The notes beneath the pieces were generated by a model that was not told the origin of the DNA, did no database searches, and worked only from the letters and a program-made list of their open reading frames with translations. A program made the translations under genes and the position numbers. From NCBI RefSeq assembly GCF_001613305.1, contig NZ_BDCC01000057.1:1-63946 (forward strand): a DNA stretch of 63,946 nt, given 5' to 3'. The DNA comes from Nocardia vaccinii NBRC 15922 (GTDB lineage: Bacteria > Actinomycetota > Actinomycetes > Mycobacteriales > Mycobacteriaceae). How positions within the stretch are numbered: position 1 is the stretch's first letter; every line of letters begins with the position of its first letter. This document shows, one piece after another, positions 1 to 8,558 of this stretch.

Positions 1-31
1 CTGTGTCTATGGCCTCCGCTTCGCTGCGGCT

Positions 32-126
32 GTTTTCGGCGCGCTTGGTGGCTCGTCGTTCAGCCCTCGAGATTCGGCCTTCGGCCATGCGCTTCGAGGG
101 CTGAACGACGAGCCCGCGCCGAAAAC
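32..126. repeat. Long imperfect inverted repeat (hairpin or cruciform)
   Basis: Two perfect paired stretches nest here. An inner 21-bp stem pairs 50-70 with 94-114, and an outer 12-bp stem pairs 32-43 with 115-126. Six unpaired bases (44-49) bulge on the left side only. The 23-base loop (71-93) itself holds a small GGCC-TTC-GGCC hairpin. This exceeds an ordinary intrinsic terminator and no T-tract follows. It resembles the intergenic palindromic units scattered through high-GC actinobacterial genomes; whether it is repeated elsewhere cannot be seen from this window. Confidence 0.75.
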
Positions 127-427
127 CTTGGGGTTGGCGTTGCTGAGCCTTTCGCTTCGCGGGCGATTTCCAGCGGGACGGAGACGCTTCGCCGCTGGGT
201 GCGTGGGAGGTGGTTGGTTGTGCAGGACGAGTGGCCGTAGTCATCGGGGGTAGACGGTAGCCATCAGGGGGGCGCAGGGGCTTGCGCATCATCAGCGGCA
301 GCGGGCTTATTCGAATCAGGTGCGCGAGCGGCCTCGTGACACAGTTGTGTGGAGACTCTCTCATTCTCGCCTCAGATAGAACGCGTTCCATTTAAGCTTG
401 GGTACGCGTTTCGAGTCGGGAGTGGCC
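127..427. other. Non-coding stretch before the lipase gene
   Basis: I see no convincing gene. A 7-bp stem (CCAGCGG at 170-176 with CCGCTGG at 192-198) continues the palindrome-rich character of the first 200 bases. The remainder presumably carries the promoter of the gene at 428. An in-frame TTG at 398 could extend that gene, but the ribosome site sits just before 428. Confidence 0.5.
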
Positions 428-1414
428 ATGCGTACTGCGCCGCGACGTAGGTTGTCCGGATCCTTGCTGATCATGGCGATACTGACCGCATTGTGGGTGA
501 GTGCCGCGGGAGTGGCGGCGGGAGCGCCCGCCGCGCCGGGATCCACCGCCGACTATCCCGTGGATTACGACTTCTTCTCGGGCATACCCGCCGAACTGGC
601 GCATCCGGGCGGTTCGCTCCCGGGCTCCAACGACTGGTCGTGCCGGCCGAGCGCCGCGCATCCGGATCCGGTCGTGCTGGTGCACGGCACAGGCGGTGGG
701 GCGCAGACCAATTGGGGCGTGTACGCGCCGCTGCTGACCGATGCGGGTTACTGCGTCTACGCGCTGACCTACGGTGCGCTCGATGTGTCCTGGCCGCTCT
801 CGGCGATCGGCGGGATGGCCCCGATCGAGAGCAGCTCGGCGCAGCTGGCGGCCTTCGTGCACCGCGTGCTGGCGGCCACCGGCGCGGCGAAGGTGGATCT
901 GGTGGGGCACTCGCAGGGAAATCTGGTCGGCAACTATTTCGTCAAGCGGCTCGGCGGTGCGAGCGAGGTGAACCGATTCGTCGCCATCGCCGCGCCCTGG
1001 CTGGGCACCTACGGCCCGGTGGCGGACCCGGTGCGCGCATTCGCCCGCGGGCTCGGCGCGGAGCCCGCGATGGATGCCCTGATCAGCGCGGACCTTTGCC
1101 GAGCATGCGCGGAGATGGCCGGAACCTCGGCGTTCCTGCGGTCACTCGACGCGGATGGCGTCTACCACCCGCAAGTGACCTACACGAATATCGAGACCCG
1201 CTACGACGAGGCGATCGTCCCATACGCCGTGGGCCTGGTCCCCGGGCCGCACACGACGAACATTCTGGTCCAGGACGGTTGTCCGGCCGACCACTCCGAA
1301 CACGCGGGCATCGCGGGCAGCGCCCGCGCGGCGGCTTTCGCCCTGAACGCCCTGGACCCGGCCCGCCCACGACCGGTGCCCTGTCACTTCATCGCTCCCC
1401 TGACCGGTGGGTAG
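428..1414 (+). CDS. Secreted class 2 lipase / alpha-beta hydrolase
   Basis: The product is 328 residues and starts with a Sec signal peptide: basic MRTAPRRR, a hydrophobic core, and an Ala-rich cleavage area near AGAPAAP. The mature part has the lipase class 2 pattern, with the oxyanion-hole HGTGGG and the nucleophile elbow GHSQG, whose Ser is about residue 162. Several Cys pairs fit an exported, disulfide-bonded enzyme. It likely cleaves ester bonds of lipids outside the cell; the substrate is unknown. The ATG at 428 is chosen because GGGAG lies a few bases upstream. The next gene (clpC1) is on the same strand but has its own promoter region. Confidence 0.85.
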   Translation: MRTAPRRRLSGSLLIMAILTALWVSAAGVAAGAPAAPGSTADYPVDYDFFSGIPAELAHPGGSLPGSNDWSCRPSAAHPDPVVLVHGTGGGAQTNWGVYAPLLTDAGYCVYALTYGALDVSWPLSAIGGMAPIESSSAQLAAFVHRVLAATGAAKVDLVGHSQGNLVGNYFVKRLGGASEVNRFVAIAAPWLGTYGPVADPVRAFARGLGAEPAMDALISADLCRACAEMAGTSAFLRSLDADGVYHPQVTYTNIETRYDEAIVPYAVGLVPGPHTTNILVQDGCPADHSEHAGIAGSARAAAFALNALDPARPRPVPCHFIAPLTGG

Positions 1415-1431
1415 CTTCGGCTCGTTCCCTG

Positions 1432-1481
1432 TTCGCTGTCGGCATAGTTGGGGTGGAAACGAATGCGGGGACCTCCGCGTT
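1432..1481 (+). promoter_or_regulatory. Probable ClgR box followed by SigH/SigR-type promoter of clpC1
   Basis: TTCGCTGTCGGCAT at 1432-1445 matches the actinobacterial ClgR motif (WCGCYNANRGCGW) except at two positions. Directly downstream, GGAA at 1455-1458 and GTT at 1479-1481 are spaced like the -35 and -10 of SigH/SigR-family promoters, although the base after GGAA is A instead of the usual T or C. In Corynebacterium glutamicum, clpC is known to be controlled by both ClgR and SigH, so the pairing is plausible. Transcription would start about 170 bases before the clpC1 ATG. Confidence 0.5.
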
Positions 1482-1658
1482 ATGCATGAATGAGTCGAGT
1501 TGTCGGCCGTTCACAATAGGGTGGACGGAAGACGCCCGCGACCCCGGCCAACTAGAGTGGAGGCCGGGGAGGCAACCCCAGGGCTTCATGGCAGGCTTGC
1601 GCGAGAGACGTCTGGAGCGCCGGATGCCGGAATGTCGGAGCAGGAGAGTGAGGGAGCG

Positions 1659-4199
1659 ATGTTCGAGAGGTTCACCGACCGCGCGAGGCGCGTCGTTGTC
1701 CTGGCCCAGGAAGAGGCCCGGATGCTCAACCACAACTACATCGGTACCGAGCACATCCTGCTGGGTCTGATTCACGAGGGCGAGGGTGTCGCGGCCAAGT
1801 CGCTCGAGTCGCTCGGTATCTCGCTGGAGGGTGTGCGCAGCCAGGTCGAGGAGATCATCGGCCAGGGCCAGCAGGCCCCGTCCGGGCACATCCCGTTCAC
1901 CCCGCGGGCCAAGAAGGTGCTGGAGCTGAGCCTGCGCGAGGCGCTGCAGCTCGGTCACAACTACATCGGCACCGAGCACATTCTGCTCGGTCTGATCCGT
2001 GAGGGCGAGGGCGTGGCCGCCCAGGTGCTGGTCAAGCTCGGCGCCGACCTGAACCGGGTGCGTCAGCAGGTCATCCAGCTGCTCTCGGGCTACCAGGGCA
2101 AGGAGCCGGTGGAATCGGGCTCGCGCGGCGAGTCGGGCACCCCGTCCACCTCGCTCGTGCTCGACCAGTTCGGCCGCAACCTGACCCAGGCCGCGCTCGA
2201 GGGCAAACTCGATCCGGTCATCGGCCGCTCGAAAGAGATCGAGCGCGTCATGCAGGTCCTGAGCCGTCGCACCAAGAACAACCCGGTGCTGATCGGCGAG
2301 CCCGGCGTCGGTAAGACCGCCGTCGTGGAGGGCCTGGCCCAGGCCATCGTCAACGGCGAGGTTCCCGAGACGCTCAAGGACAAGCAGCTGTACACCCTCG
2401 ACCTGGGTTCCCTGGTCGCGGGCAGCCGCTACCGCGGTGATTTCGAGGAGCGCCTGAAGAAGGTGCTGAAGGAGATCAACACCCGCGGCGACATCATCCT
2501 GTTCATCGACGAGCTGCACACGCTGGTCGGTGCGGGCGCGGCCGAGGGCGCCATCGACGCGGCCTCGATCCTCAAGCCCAAGCTGGCCCGCGGTGAGCTG
2601 CAGACCATCGGCGCCACCACCCTCGACGAGTACCGCAAGTACATCGAGAAGGACGCCGCTCTGGAGCGCCGGTTCCAGCCGGTCCAGGTGGGCGAGCCGA
2701 CCGTCGAGCACACCATCAACATCCTCAAGGGTCTGCGGGACCGGTACGAGGCGCACCACCGCGTCTCGATCACCGACTCCGCGCTGGTCGCGGCCGCGAC
2801 GCTGGCCGATCGCTACATCAACGACCGGTTCCTGCCGGACAAGGCGATCGATCTGATCGACGAGGCCGGCGCCCGGATGCGCATCCGCCGCATGACCGCG
2901 CCGCCGGACCTGCGCGAATTCGACGACAAGATCGCCGATGCGCGCCGGGAGAAGGAAAGCGCGATCGACGCGCAGGACTTCGAGAAGGCGGCCCGTCTGC
3001 GGGACAAGGAAAAGCAGCTGGTCGCCAAGCGCGCCGACCGCGAAAAGCAGTGGCGCTCCGGTGATCTGGACGTCGTGGCCGAGGTCGACGACGAGCAGAT
3101 CGCAGAGGTGCTGGCCAACTGGACCGGTATCCCGGTGTTCAAGCTCACCGAGGAGGAGACCACCCGTCTGCTCCGCATGGAGGACGAGCTGCACAAGCGG
3201 ATCATCGGCCAGGAGGACGCCGTGAAGGCAGTCTCGAAGGCCATCCGCCGCACTCGCGCCGGTCTGAAGGACCCCAAGCGTCCCTCGGGCTCGTTCATCT
3301 TCGCCGGTCCGTCCGGTGTCGGTAAGACCGAGCTGTCCAAGGCGCTGGCGAACTTCCTGTTCGGCGAGGACGACGCGCTCATCCAGATCGACATGGGCGA
3401 GTTCCACGACCGGTTCACCGCCTCGCGGCTGTTCGGTGCCCCTCCGGGCTACGTCGGCTACGAGGAGGGCGGCCAGCTCACCGAGAAGGTGCGCCGCAAG
3501 CCGTTCTCGGTCGTGCTGTTCGACGAGATCGAGAAGGCCCACCAGGAGATCTACAACACCCTGTTGCAGGTCCTGGAGGACGGCCGCCTCACCGACGGTC
3601 AGGGCCGCACGGTCGACTTCAAGAACACCGTGCTGATCTTCACCTCGAACCTCGGTACTTCGGACATCTCGAAGGCCGTCGGCCTGGGCTTCACCCAGTC
3701 CAACAGCGAGGGCTCGAACTACGAGCGGATGAAGCTCAAGGTCAACGACGAGCTGAAGAAGCACTTCCGCCCCGAGTTCCTGAACCGCATCGACGACGTG
3801 ATCGTCTTCCACCAGCTCACCACCGAGCAGATCGTGGAGATGGTGGATCTGATGATCAACCGCGTCGCCACCCAGTTGCGGAACAAGGACATGGAGATCG
3901 AGCTGTCCGATCAGGCCAAGAGCCTGCTGGCCAAGCGCGGCTTCGATCCGGTGCTGGGCGCTCGCCCGCTGCGCCGGACCATCCAGCGCGAGATCGAGGA
4001 CCAGCTGTCGGAGAAGATCCTCTTCGGCGAGATCGGCCCCGGCCAGATCGTCTCGGTCGACGTCGAGGGTTGGGACGGCGAGGGCCAGGGCGAGGATGCC
4101 AAGTTCACCTTCGTCGGCCGGGCCAAGCCCGCCAAGCCCGCCGAGGAGGAGCCGGTGGCAGCGCTCGCCGGTGAGTCCTCCGCCGCGTCCGGAGAGTAG
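1659..4199 (+). CDS. clpC1: ATP-dependent Clp protease ATPase subunit ClpC1
   Basis: The 846-residue product is a class I Hsp100 unfoldase that feeds substrates to ClpP1P2. Two N-terminal Clp repeats both carry NYIGTEHILLGLI (about residues 25 and 105). The first AAA+ module has its Walker A Lys at 219, followed by a UVR motif around 425-460. The second AAA+ module has its Walker A Lys at 556 and a C-terminal D2-small domain. The tail is short and rich in Ala, Pro and Glu. Size and domain order match mycobacterial ClpC1. The start ATG has AGGGAG just upstream; longer readings run into leader sequence. A strong terminator follows at 4212. Confidence 0.97.
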   Translation: MFERFTDRARRVVVLAQEEARMLNHNYIGTEHILLGLIHEGEGVAAKSLESLGISLEGVRSQVEEIIGQGQQAPSGHIPFTPRAKKVLELSLREALQLGHNYIGTEHILLGLIREGEGVAAQVLVKLGADLNRVRQQVIQLLSGYQGKEPVESGSRGESGTPSTSLVLDQFGRNLTQAALEGKLDPVIGRSKEIERVMQVLSRRTKNNPVLIGEPGVGKTAVVEGLAQAIVNGEVPETLKDKQLYTLDLGSLVAGSRYRGDFEERLKKVLKEINTRGDIILFIDELHTLVGAGAAEGAIDAASILKPKLARGELQTIGATTLDEYRKYIEKDAALERRFQPVQVGEPTVEHTINILKGLRDRYEAHHRVSITDSALVAAATLADRYINDRFLPDKAIDLIDEAGARMRIRRMTAPPDLREFDDKIADARREKESAIDAQDFEKAARLRDKEKQLVAKRADREKQWRSGDLDVVAEVDDEQIAEVLANWTGIPVFKLTEEETTRLLRMEDELHKRIIGQEDAVKAVSKAIRRTRAGLKDPKRPSGSFIFAGPSGVGKTELSKALANFLFGEDDALIQIDMGEFHDRFTASRLFGAPPGYVGYEEGGQLTEKVRRKPFSVVLFDEIEKAHQEIYNTLLQVLEDGRLTDGQGRTVDFKNTVLIFTSNLGTSDISKAVGLGFTQSNSEGSNYERMKLKVNDELKKHFRPEFLNRIDDVIVFHQLTTEQIVEMVDLMINRVATQLRNKDMEIELSDQAKSLLAKRGFDPVLGARPLRRTIQREIEDQLSEKILFGEIGPGQIVSVDVEGWDGEGQGEDAKFTFVGRAKPAKPAEEEPVAALAGESSAASGE

Positions 4200-4211
4200 T
4201 CGGTAGTTTCG

Positions 4212-4245
4212 ACGGCCCCTTCCCGCAGTGCCGGGAGGGGGCCGT
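4212..4245 (+). terminator. Terminator hairpin after clpC1
   Basis: Positions 4212-4225 pair with 4232-4245 in a 14-bp GC-rich stem with one G-T wobble and a 6-base loop. It begins 13 bases after the clpC1 stop. No long T-run follows, as is common for actinobacterial terminators. Confidence 0.8.
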
Positions 4246-4272
4246 TGCCGTGAGGCGCGAGGAAAGGCGCTC

Positions 4273-4443
4273 ATGCTCACCGAAACCGAGAGCGCGGCAT
4301 TCGTGGCGGACGGCTTCGTCGAGGTGGAGCAGGCGTTCCGCGCGAGATCGCCGACTCGGGGCGGGAGATGCTGTGGCGGACGGTGGGCCGTTACCTCGAT
4401 GGTGTGCCGACTTGCGCTGTGTGGCCGGTACTCTGGTCGGTTG
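4273..4443 (+). pseudogene. Phytanoyl-CoA dioxygenase-like remnant, frameshifted
   Basis: The ATG at 4273 opens a frame reading MLTETESAAFVADGFVEVEQ, typical of the N-terminus of the PhyH (Fe/2-oxoglutarate dioxygenase) family. Around 4338-4345 the homologous reading jumps two bases, to a frame giving REIADSGREMLWRTVG and then WPVLW. The first frame meanwhile runs without a stop into the downstream methyltransferase. Only about 55 residues of a family usually 250 or more long remain, and no iron-binding HxD motif is present. The match is by eye, so it is moderately certain. Confidence 0.55.
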
Positions 4444-4494
4444 TCATGCGAGCGGGCCGGTCGATGTCCGGCCCTCGACTGGAAGGCCGAACCG

Positions 4495-5310
4495 CTGAAG
4501 GTCACCGTCAGAAATGCCAGATTTCAGCAGTGGGAGGCGTTGCTGGCGAATCGGAACAAGCGGCAGCGGGCCGGGTTGTTCCTGATTCAGGGGGTGCGGC
4601 CGATCTCGCTGGCGGCGGCGAACGGGTGGCGGTTCGAGAGTCTGTTGCGCCCGGACGGCAAGCAGTTGTCCGAATGGGCGCGCGGGATCATCGCAGGCAG
4701 CGACGCGGACGTCATCGACGTCGCGCCGGAGTTGCTGGCCGAGTTGGGAGAGCGGGGTTCGGGTGAGCCGGAGCTGATCGCGGTGGGCGTGACCCGGCCC
4801 GATGATTTCGACCGAATCGCCTGTGGGCCGGATTTTTTCGGAATCGTCTTCGATCGGCCGGTCAGTCCCGGGAACGTCGGCACGCTGATCCGATCGGCCG
4901 ATGCCTTCGGTGCGTCCGCCGTCGTGGTCAGCGGTCATGCCGCGGATATCTACGATCCGAAGGCGGTGCGGGCGAGTACGGGTTCGCTGTTCGGCCTGCC
5001 GGTGGTGCGAGCCCGATCCACCGGTGAGGTCGCATCCTGGGTGCGCGATCGGCAGCGGGCGGGAATCGCGCTGCGCATCGTCGGCACCGACGAGCACGGC
5101 ACCGCCGATATCGCCGACTACGACCTGACCGGACCGCTCTTGATCGTCATCGGCAACGAGACCACGGGCTTGAGCGCGGGCTGGCGTGAGGTCTGTGACG
5201 ATATCGTGCGTATCCCGATCGGTGGCGGCGCGAGCAGCCTCAACGCCGCCACCGCGGGCTCGGTCCTGTTGTACGAGGCGGCCCGGCAGCGCCGCGCCGC
5301 TCAGCGATAG
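4495..5310 (+). CDS. TrmH/SpoU-family rRNA/tRNA 2'-O-methyltransferase
   Basis: The product is about 271 residues. The N-terminal substrate-binding part (RNARFQQWEALLANRNKRQR) leads to the SPOUT trefoil-knot domain. The SpoU motifs are visible as PGNVGTLIRSADAFG, then GNETTGLS, and a C-terminal SLNAATAGSVLLYEA. It should transfer a methyl group from S-adenosylmethionine to a ribose in RNA; the target is unknown. The start is difficult: the frame is open far upstream through the PhyH remnant, and conserved sequence begins at about 4498. CTG at 4495 has GGAAGG eight bases upstream and fits the family length. TTG 4441 and ATG 4399 are alternatives. Confidence 0.8.
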   Translation: MKVTVRNARFQQWEALLANRNKRQRAGLFLIQGVRPISLAAANGWRFESLLRPDGKQLSEWARGIIAGSDADVIDVAPELLAELGERGSGEPELIAVGVTRPDDFDRIACGPDFFGIVFDRPVSPGNVGTLIRSADAFGASAVVVSGHAADIYDPKAVRASTGSLFGLPVVRARSTGEVASWVRDRQRAGIALRIVGTDEHGTADIADYDLTGPLLIVIGNETTGLSAGWREVCDDIVRIPIGGGASSLNAATAGSVLLYEAARQRRAAQR

Positions 5311-5411
5311 TGCCGCACGCCCACCGGCGGTGCCGACCCGCGAGTGCGGTCATCCGTCGGTGGTCGGCACGGACGCCCACTCCGCGGGATCGCCGGTGAT
5401 GCCGCGCCGTT

Positions 5412-6206
5412 TCAGCGCAGACGGTCGAGAATGGGTTGGAAGGCCTCGGCCAGCGCACCCGGGACGATCACCTCATCGATGCCGTAGGCGTCACGACGGT
5501 GCTCCAGAACCGCGACGGCCTCGCCCGGGTCTGCGGGCAGGAGACCGACCGAACCCACCGCGCGCAGTTCGGCAACGGTAGGGACCTGCCAATTACCCGG
5601 CGGCGGGGCGAGCTGATCACCGATGCCGATCAGTTGCGTGGTGAATGCGACCGGACGATCGGCATTCTTCCGCACGGTGGCGACCATGTCGGCCAGTTCG
5701 CTCTCGGTGGCAGTGGGATACAGCGCGGGCAGGACACGGTCGGCGATGCGTCCCGCCGCCGCGAGCATGCGCGGTCCCGAGGCGGCGATCATGACCGGCG
5801 GCGCGGGATCGACCTCGGCGCGCACGGCCGCCACGGTCTCGATCAGATGGGCGCGGCGTCGGGATGCCGAACCACCGGGCAAGCCGAGTTTTTCCGCCTC
5901 CTGCAGTGCGTCGGGACGTCCGATGCCGATACCCAGTTCGAAGCGACCGCCGGAAAGTTGTTGCAGTGCGGCGATTTCCCGCACGGTCGTCGCAATGGTG
6001 CGCAGAGGAGCCGCGATGACGTTCGGGCGCACCCGCAGAGCGGTGGTCACCGCCGCCGCGGCCGCCAAGGCCGGGAAGGGAGATGCGGTGCGCAGCGTAT
6101 CGGGCATCAGGATCGTGTGATATCCCTGTCGCTCAGCGTTTCTGGCCGTCTCCAGCCAGTCCGCCGCCGATCCCGGGGCCTGCATCGTGCCGAATCGTAT
6201 GGTCAT
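5412..6206 (-). CDS. LLM-class F420-dependent oxidoreductase
   Basis: The 264-residue product belongs to the luciferase-like monooxygenase (TIM barrel) family. Typical segments are the N-terminal ADWLETARNAERQGYHTILM, the QQLSGGRFELGIGIG nucleotide-binding region, and a late GSVGLLPADPGEAVAVLEH. In actinobacteria this group mostly uses coenzyme F420 rather than FMN; that is inferred from the family. The substrate is unknown. The ATG at 6206 has AGGAGG directly upstream, and the gene appears to stand alone between a methyltransferase and a two-component system. Confidence 0.85.
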   Translation of the reverse strand: MTIRFGTMQAPGSAADWLETARNAERQGYHTILMPDTLRTASPFPALAAAAAVTTALRVRPNVIAAPLRTIATTVREIAALQQLSGGRFELGIGIGRPDALQEAEKLGLPGGSASRRRAHLIETVAAVRAEVDPAPPVMIAASGPRMLAAAGRIADRVLPALYPTATESELADMVATVRKNADRPVAFTTQLIGIGDQLAPPPGNWQVPTVAELRAVGSVGLLPADPGEAVAVLEHRRDAYGIDEVIVPGALAEAFQPILDRLR

Positions 6207-6284
6207 CGAACCTCCTGCGAATGGATCTCGTCGCTATCACTCAGCGCTGGGGAGCCGGTCGGTCATTCCCGCACCGGCGCGTCA

Positions 6285-6962
6285 CTACTGCCAGCCCGGG
6301 CGGACCAAGCCCGACTCGTACGCCATCACGACCAGCTGAGTACGGTCGCGTGCGCTGAGTTTCAACAGGATTCGGCTGACATGTGTGCGGGCGGTCGCGG
6401 GGCTCATGAACAGGCGTTCGGCGATCTCGGCATTGGTCAGGCCCTCGGCGACGAGGGTCATCACCTCGCGTTCGCGATCGGTCAGTTCGGTGAGTTCGGC
6501 CGCGGGCGCGGGCTTGGCGCGTGCGGCGAATTCGGCTACCAGCCGGCGAGTCACGCTGGGGGACAACAGCGCATCGCCCGCGGCCACCACGCGAACCGCC
6601 CGGACCAGATCGGCCGGTTCGGTATGCTTGACAAGGAAACCCGTTGCGCCCGAACGCATTGCCTCGAAGACGTACTCGTCGAGTTCGAAGGTGGTCAGCA
6701 CCACCACCTTCACCGCACCCAGGGCGGGATCGGCCGCGATCGCGCGGGTGGCGGCCAGGCCGTCCAGCACCGGCATCCGAATGTCCATCAGCACGACGTC
6801 GGGCGTGAGTTCTCTGGACATCCGCACAGCCTGTTCGCCGTTGTCGGCCTCGCCCACGACGGAGATACCCTCCTGTGCGCCGAGCAGGGCTACGAACCCG
6901 CCGCGCACCAGCGCCTGATCGTCGGCCACCAGAACTCGGATACCGTCTCGTGCGGGGGTCAT
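6285..6962 (-). CDS. NarL/LuxR-family response regulator
   Basis: The 225-residue product has an N-terminal receiver domain with acidic pocket DD at 14-15, phospho-acceptor Asp60 in VLMDIRMP and the conserved Lys in FLVKHTEP. The C-terminal LuxR helix-turn-helix reads LTDREREVMTLVAEGLTNAE. It is the output partner of the kinase encoded just upstream, whose stop overlaps this ATG by four bases. With the nearby ABC-2 exporter (9238-11021) it resembles the DesK/DesR- or LiaS/LiaR-type sensors that induce a drug or lipid exporter; this link is inference. Confidence 0.92.
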   Translation of the reverse strand: MTPARDGIRVLVADDQALVRGGFVALLGAQEGISVVGEADNGEQAVRMSRELTPDVVLMDIRMPVLDGLAATRAIAADPALGAVKVVVLTTFELDEYVFEAMRSGATGFLVKHTEPADLVRAVRVVAAGDALLSPSVTRRLVAEFAARAKPAPAAELTELTDREREVMTLVAEGLTNAEIAERLFMSPATARTHVSRILLKLSARDRTQLVVMAYESGLVRPGWQ

Positions 6963-8155
6963 CGGGGCTCCTGGGGGATCGGAAGGCGTGCGGTGACGCG
7001 AAATCCGCCGCTGGGCAACGGGGTCGCGGCCAGTTCGCCGTTGAGCGCGTGCGCTCGTTCGCGCATGCCCGGGATACCGTTTCCGCCCGGGGTCGTGGAT
7101 GGTTGTGGAGTATTCGCGGGTCCGGTGTTCTCGACGGTGAGCCGCAGCTCGTCCGGGGAATAGACCACGCCGACAACGGCACTCGCGCCCGGAGCGTGCC
7201 GCAGCACATTGGTCAGCGATTCCCGCACGATCCGGGCGGCGGCCACATCCAGTACGGCGGGCAGCCGCACGGGATCGCCGGACACCTCGGCTCGAACCGT
7301 CAGGCCCGCCGCGCGAGCGGGCTCGATCAACGCGTCCAGATCGCCGACGCGCACGGCCGGACTCTTCGGCGCCGCAACGGTTTCCGTGCCGGCCCGAATG
7401 GATCGCAGCAGTGCGTGCACCTCGCCGAGTGCGTCGCGGCTGGCGGACTTGATGGCGGCCAACGCCGTCGCGGCTTGTTCGGGTTTGCGATCGAGTAGTT
7501 CCAATGCCACCGAGGATTGCACATTGATGAGTGAAAGACTGTGCGCGAGAACGTCGTGCAGCTCGCGCGCGATCGCGAGACGTTCCTCGCTGGCGCGCTG
7601 TTCGCGCTGGGCCTGCTCGCGTGCCCGCTCGGCCCGCTCGTTGCGCTGCGCGGCCTCGGCCCGCTGTCGCCGCGCGATCAGCACCGCACGCCGTTGCCGC
7701 ATGCCCTCGGCCAGCGCCACCAGCACCGACAGCCAGGCGAACAGCCCGATGATCTGCCAGTAATTGATCGGATGCCCCCGGATGAACGGCGCGGGCCACA
7801 CCATCAGCAGATAACCCAGCGGCACGATCGAATATGTGTACCAGCGCGAGCCGCGTCGAGCCGCGGACAGGAACGCGATCGCCAGCGCGATGAAGATCGG
7901 GCCGTACCCGTATCCCAGCAGCAGGTAGGCCAGCGTGACGACCAGCACCGCGTACAGCACCGCCCGCGGATACGCGCGCCGAGCCAGCAGCAGCGCGGGC
8001 CCGGCCAGCAACAGCGCATACCCGAGGACATCGAGCTGCCTCGCGCCGGTCTCGTGCCAATGCGCATTCGCCCTGGCCCCCGCCCCCGCCTGGACAACGG
8101 CGGCGATCAGCGCCGGCAACAGAACCCTGCCACTCGGCCGCATGCGCGCATCCAC
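6959..8155 (-). CDS. Membrane sensor histidine kinase (HisKA_3 type)
   Basis: The product has about 398 residues, with roughly five N-terminal membrane helices and little extracellular loop. A charged coiled-coil linker rich in Arg, Glu and Gln precedes the HisKA_3 dimerisation domain (ELHDVLAHSLS, phospho-His near 200). The HATPase domain has an N-box (RESLTNVLRHA) and a G-box (GGNGIPGMRERA). Such NarX/DesK-like kinases often sense membrane state or cell-wall stress. The start is uncertain: GTG 8155 and ATG 8143 are both possible, with no clear ribosome site. It is translationally coupled to the regulator at 6285-6962. Confidence 0.9.
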   Translation of the reverse strand: MDARMRPSGRVLLPALIAAVVQAGAGARANAHWHETGARQLDVLGYALLLAGPALLLARRAYPRAVLYAVLVVTLAYLLLGYGYGPIFIALAIAFLSAARRGSRWYTYSIVPLGYLLMVWPAPFIRGHPINYWQIIGLFAWLSVLVALAEGMRQRRAVLIARRQRAEAAQRNERAERAREQAQREQRASEERLAIARELHDVLAHSLSLINVQSSVALELLDRKPEQAATALAAIKSASRDALGEVHALLRSIRAGTETVAAPKSPAVRVGDLDALIEPARAAGLTVRAEVSGDPVRLPAVLDVAAARIVRESLTNVLRHAPGASAVVGVVYSPDELRLTVENTGPANTPQPSTTPGGNGIPGMRERAHALNGELAATPLPSGGFRVTARLPIPQEPR

Positions 8156-8558
8156 AGTCGAACCGTAGCCCCGCCGCACCGGTTCCGGACGCCTCGCGCG
8201 GTGAATTACGTCCAGATACGTATGTCCGGATCCACCGGTTGGGAGCGCCGGATATTGCCGACTCCGGCTCACTTTCGGTGGTGCCCGGGGCGTCCTCGTT
8301 GATTCCGGCGCGCACATCGAGGCGATGGTCGTGCTGGGCGAGGCGCGAATTCCATGGCCAGGAACATGTTTCGGCTTGTTATCGATGCGTGCACGGACGG
8401 AGAGTGTGTGGCCGCGAGTCGCCGGAAGCCCGTTGCGTGGCTGTGGTTCCGGCTGGGCCCGGGAACGGCGTGCGGTCCTGCATGTTACGGGTACGGCCGG
8501 TAGTGCGATGAATCTGATCGAGGGGCCAGCGATCTGGCCCGATATCGAAGGAGGCGGT
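8156..8558. other. Divergent intergenic region
   Basis: About 400 bases separate the kinase (leftward) from the secreted protein (rightward), so promoters for both must lie here. I see no convincing gene or known operator. A small hairpin (GGGCCA/TGGCCC) lies around 8524-8540, just before the ribosome site AAGGAGG (8548-8554) of the next gene. Confidence 0.4.

Noticed and set aside
1389..4505. A 1038-residue open frame antisense to clpC1
   Set aside because: It is the mirror of a highly conserved GC-rich gene; its Leu/Asp/Val/Gly/His-rich protein has no motif and no ribosome site.
5436..7163. A 575-residue rightward frame across the oxidoreductase and regulator
   Set aside because: Antisense shadow with no recognisable domain; both minus-strand genes have full motifs.
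6285..8315. A single 676-residue frame covering regulator and kinase
   Set aside because: Only the last 225 residues (the response regulator) are real in this frame; the rest is a shadow of the kinase gene in another frame.
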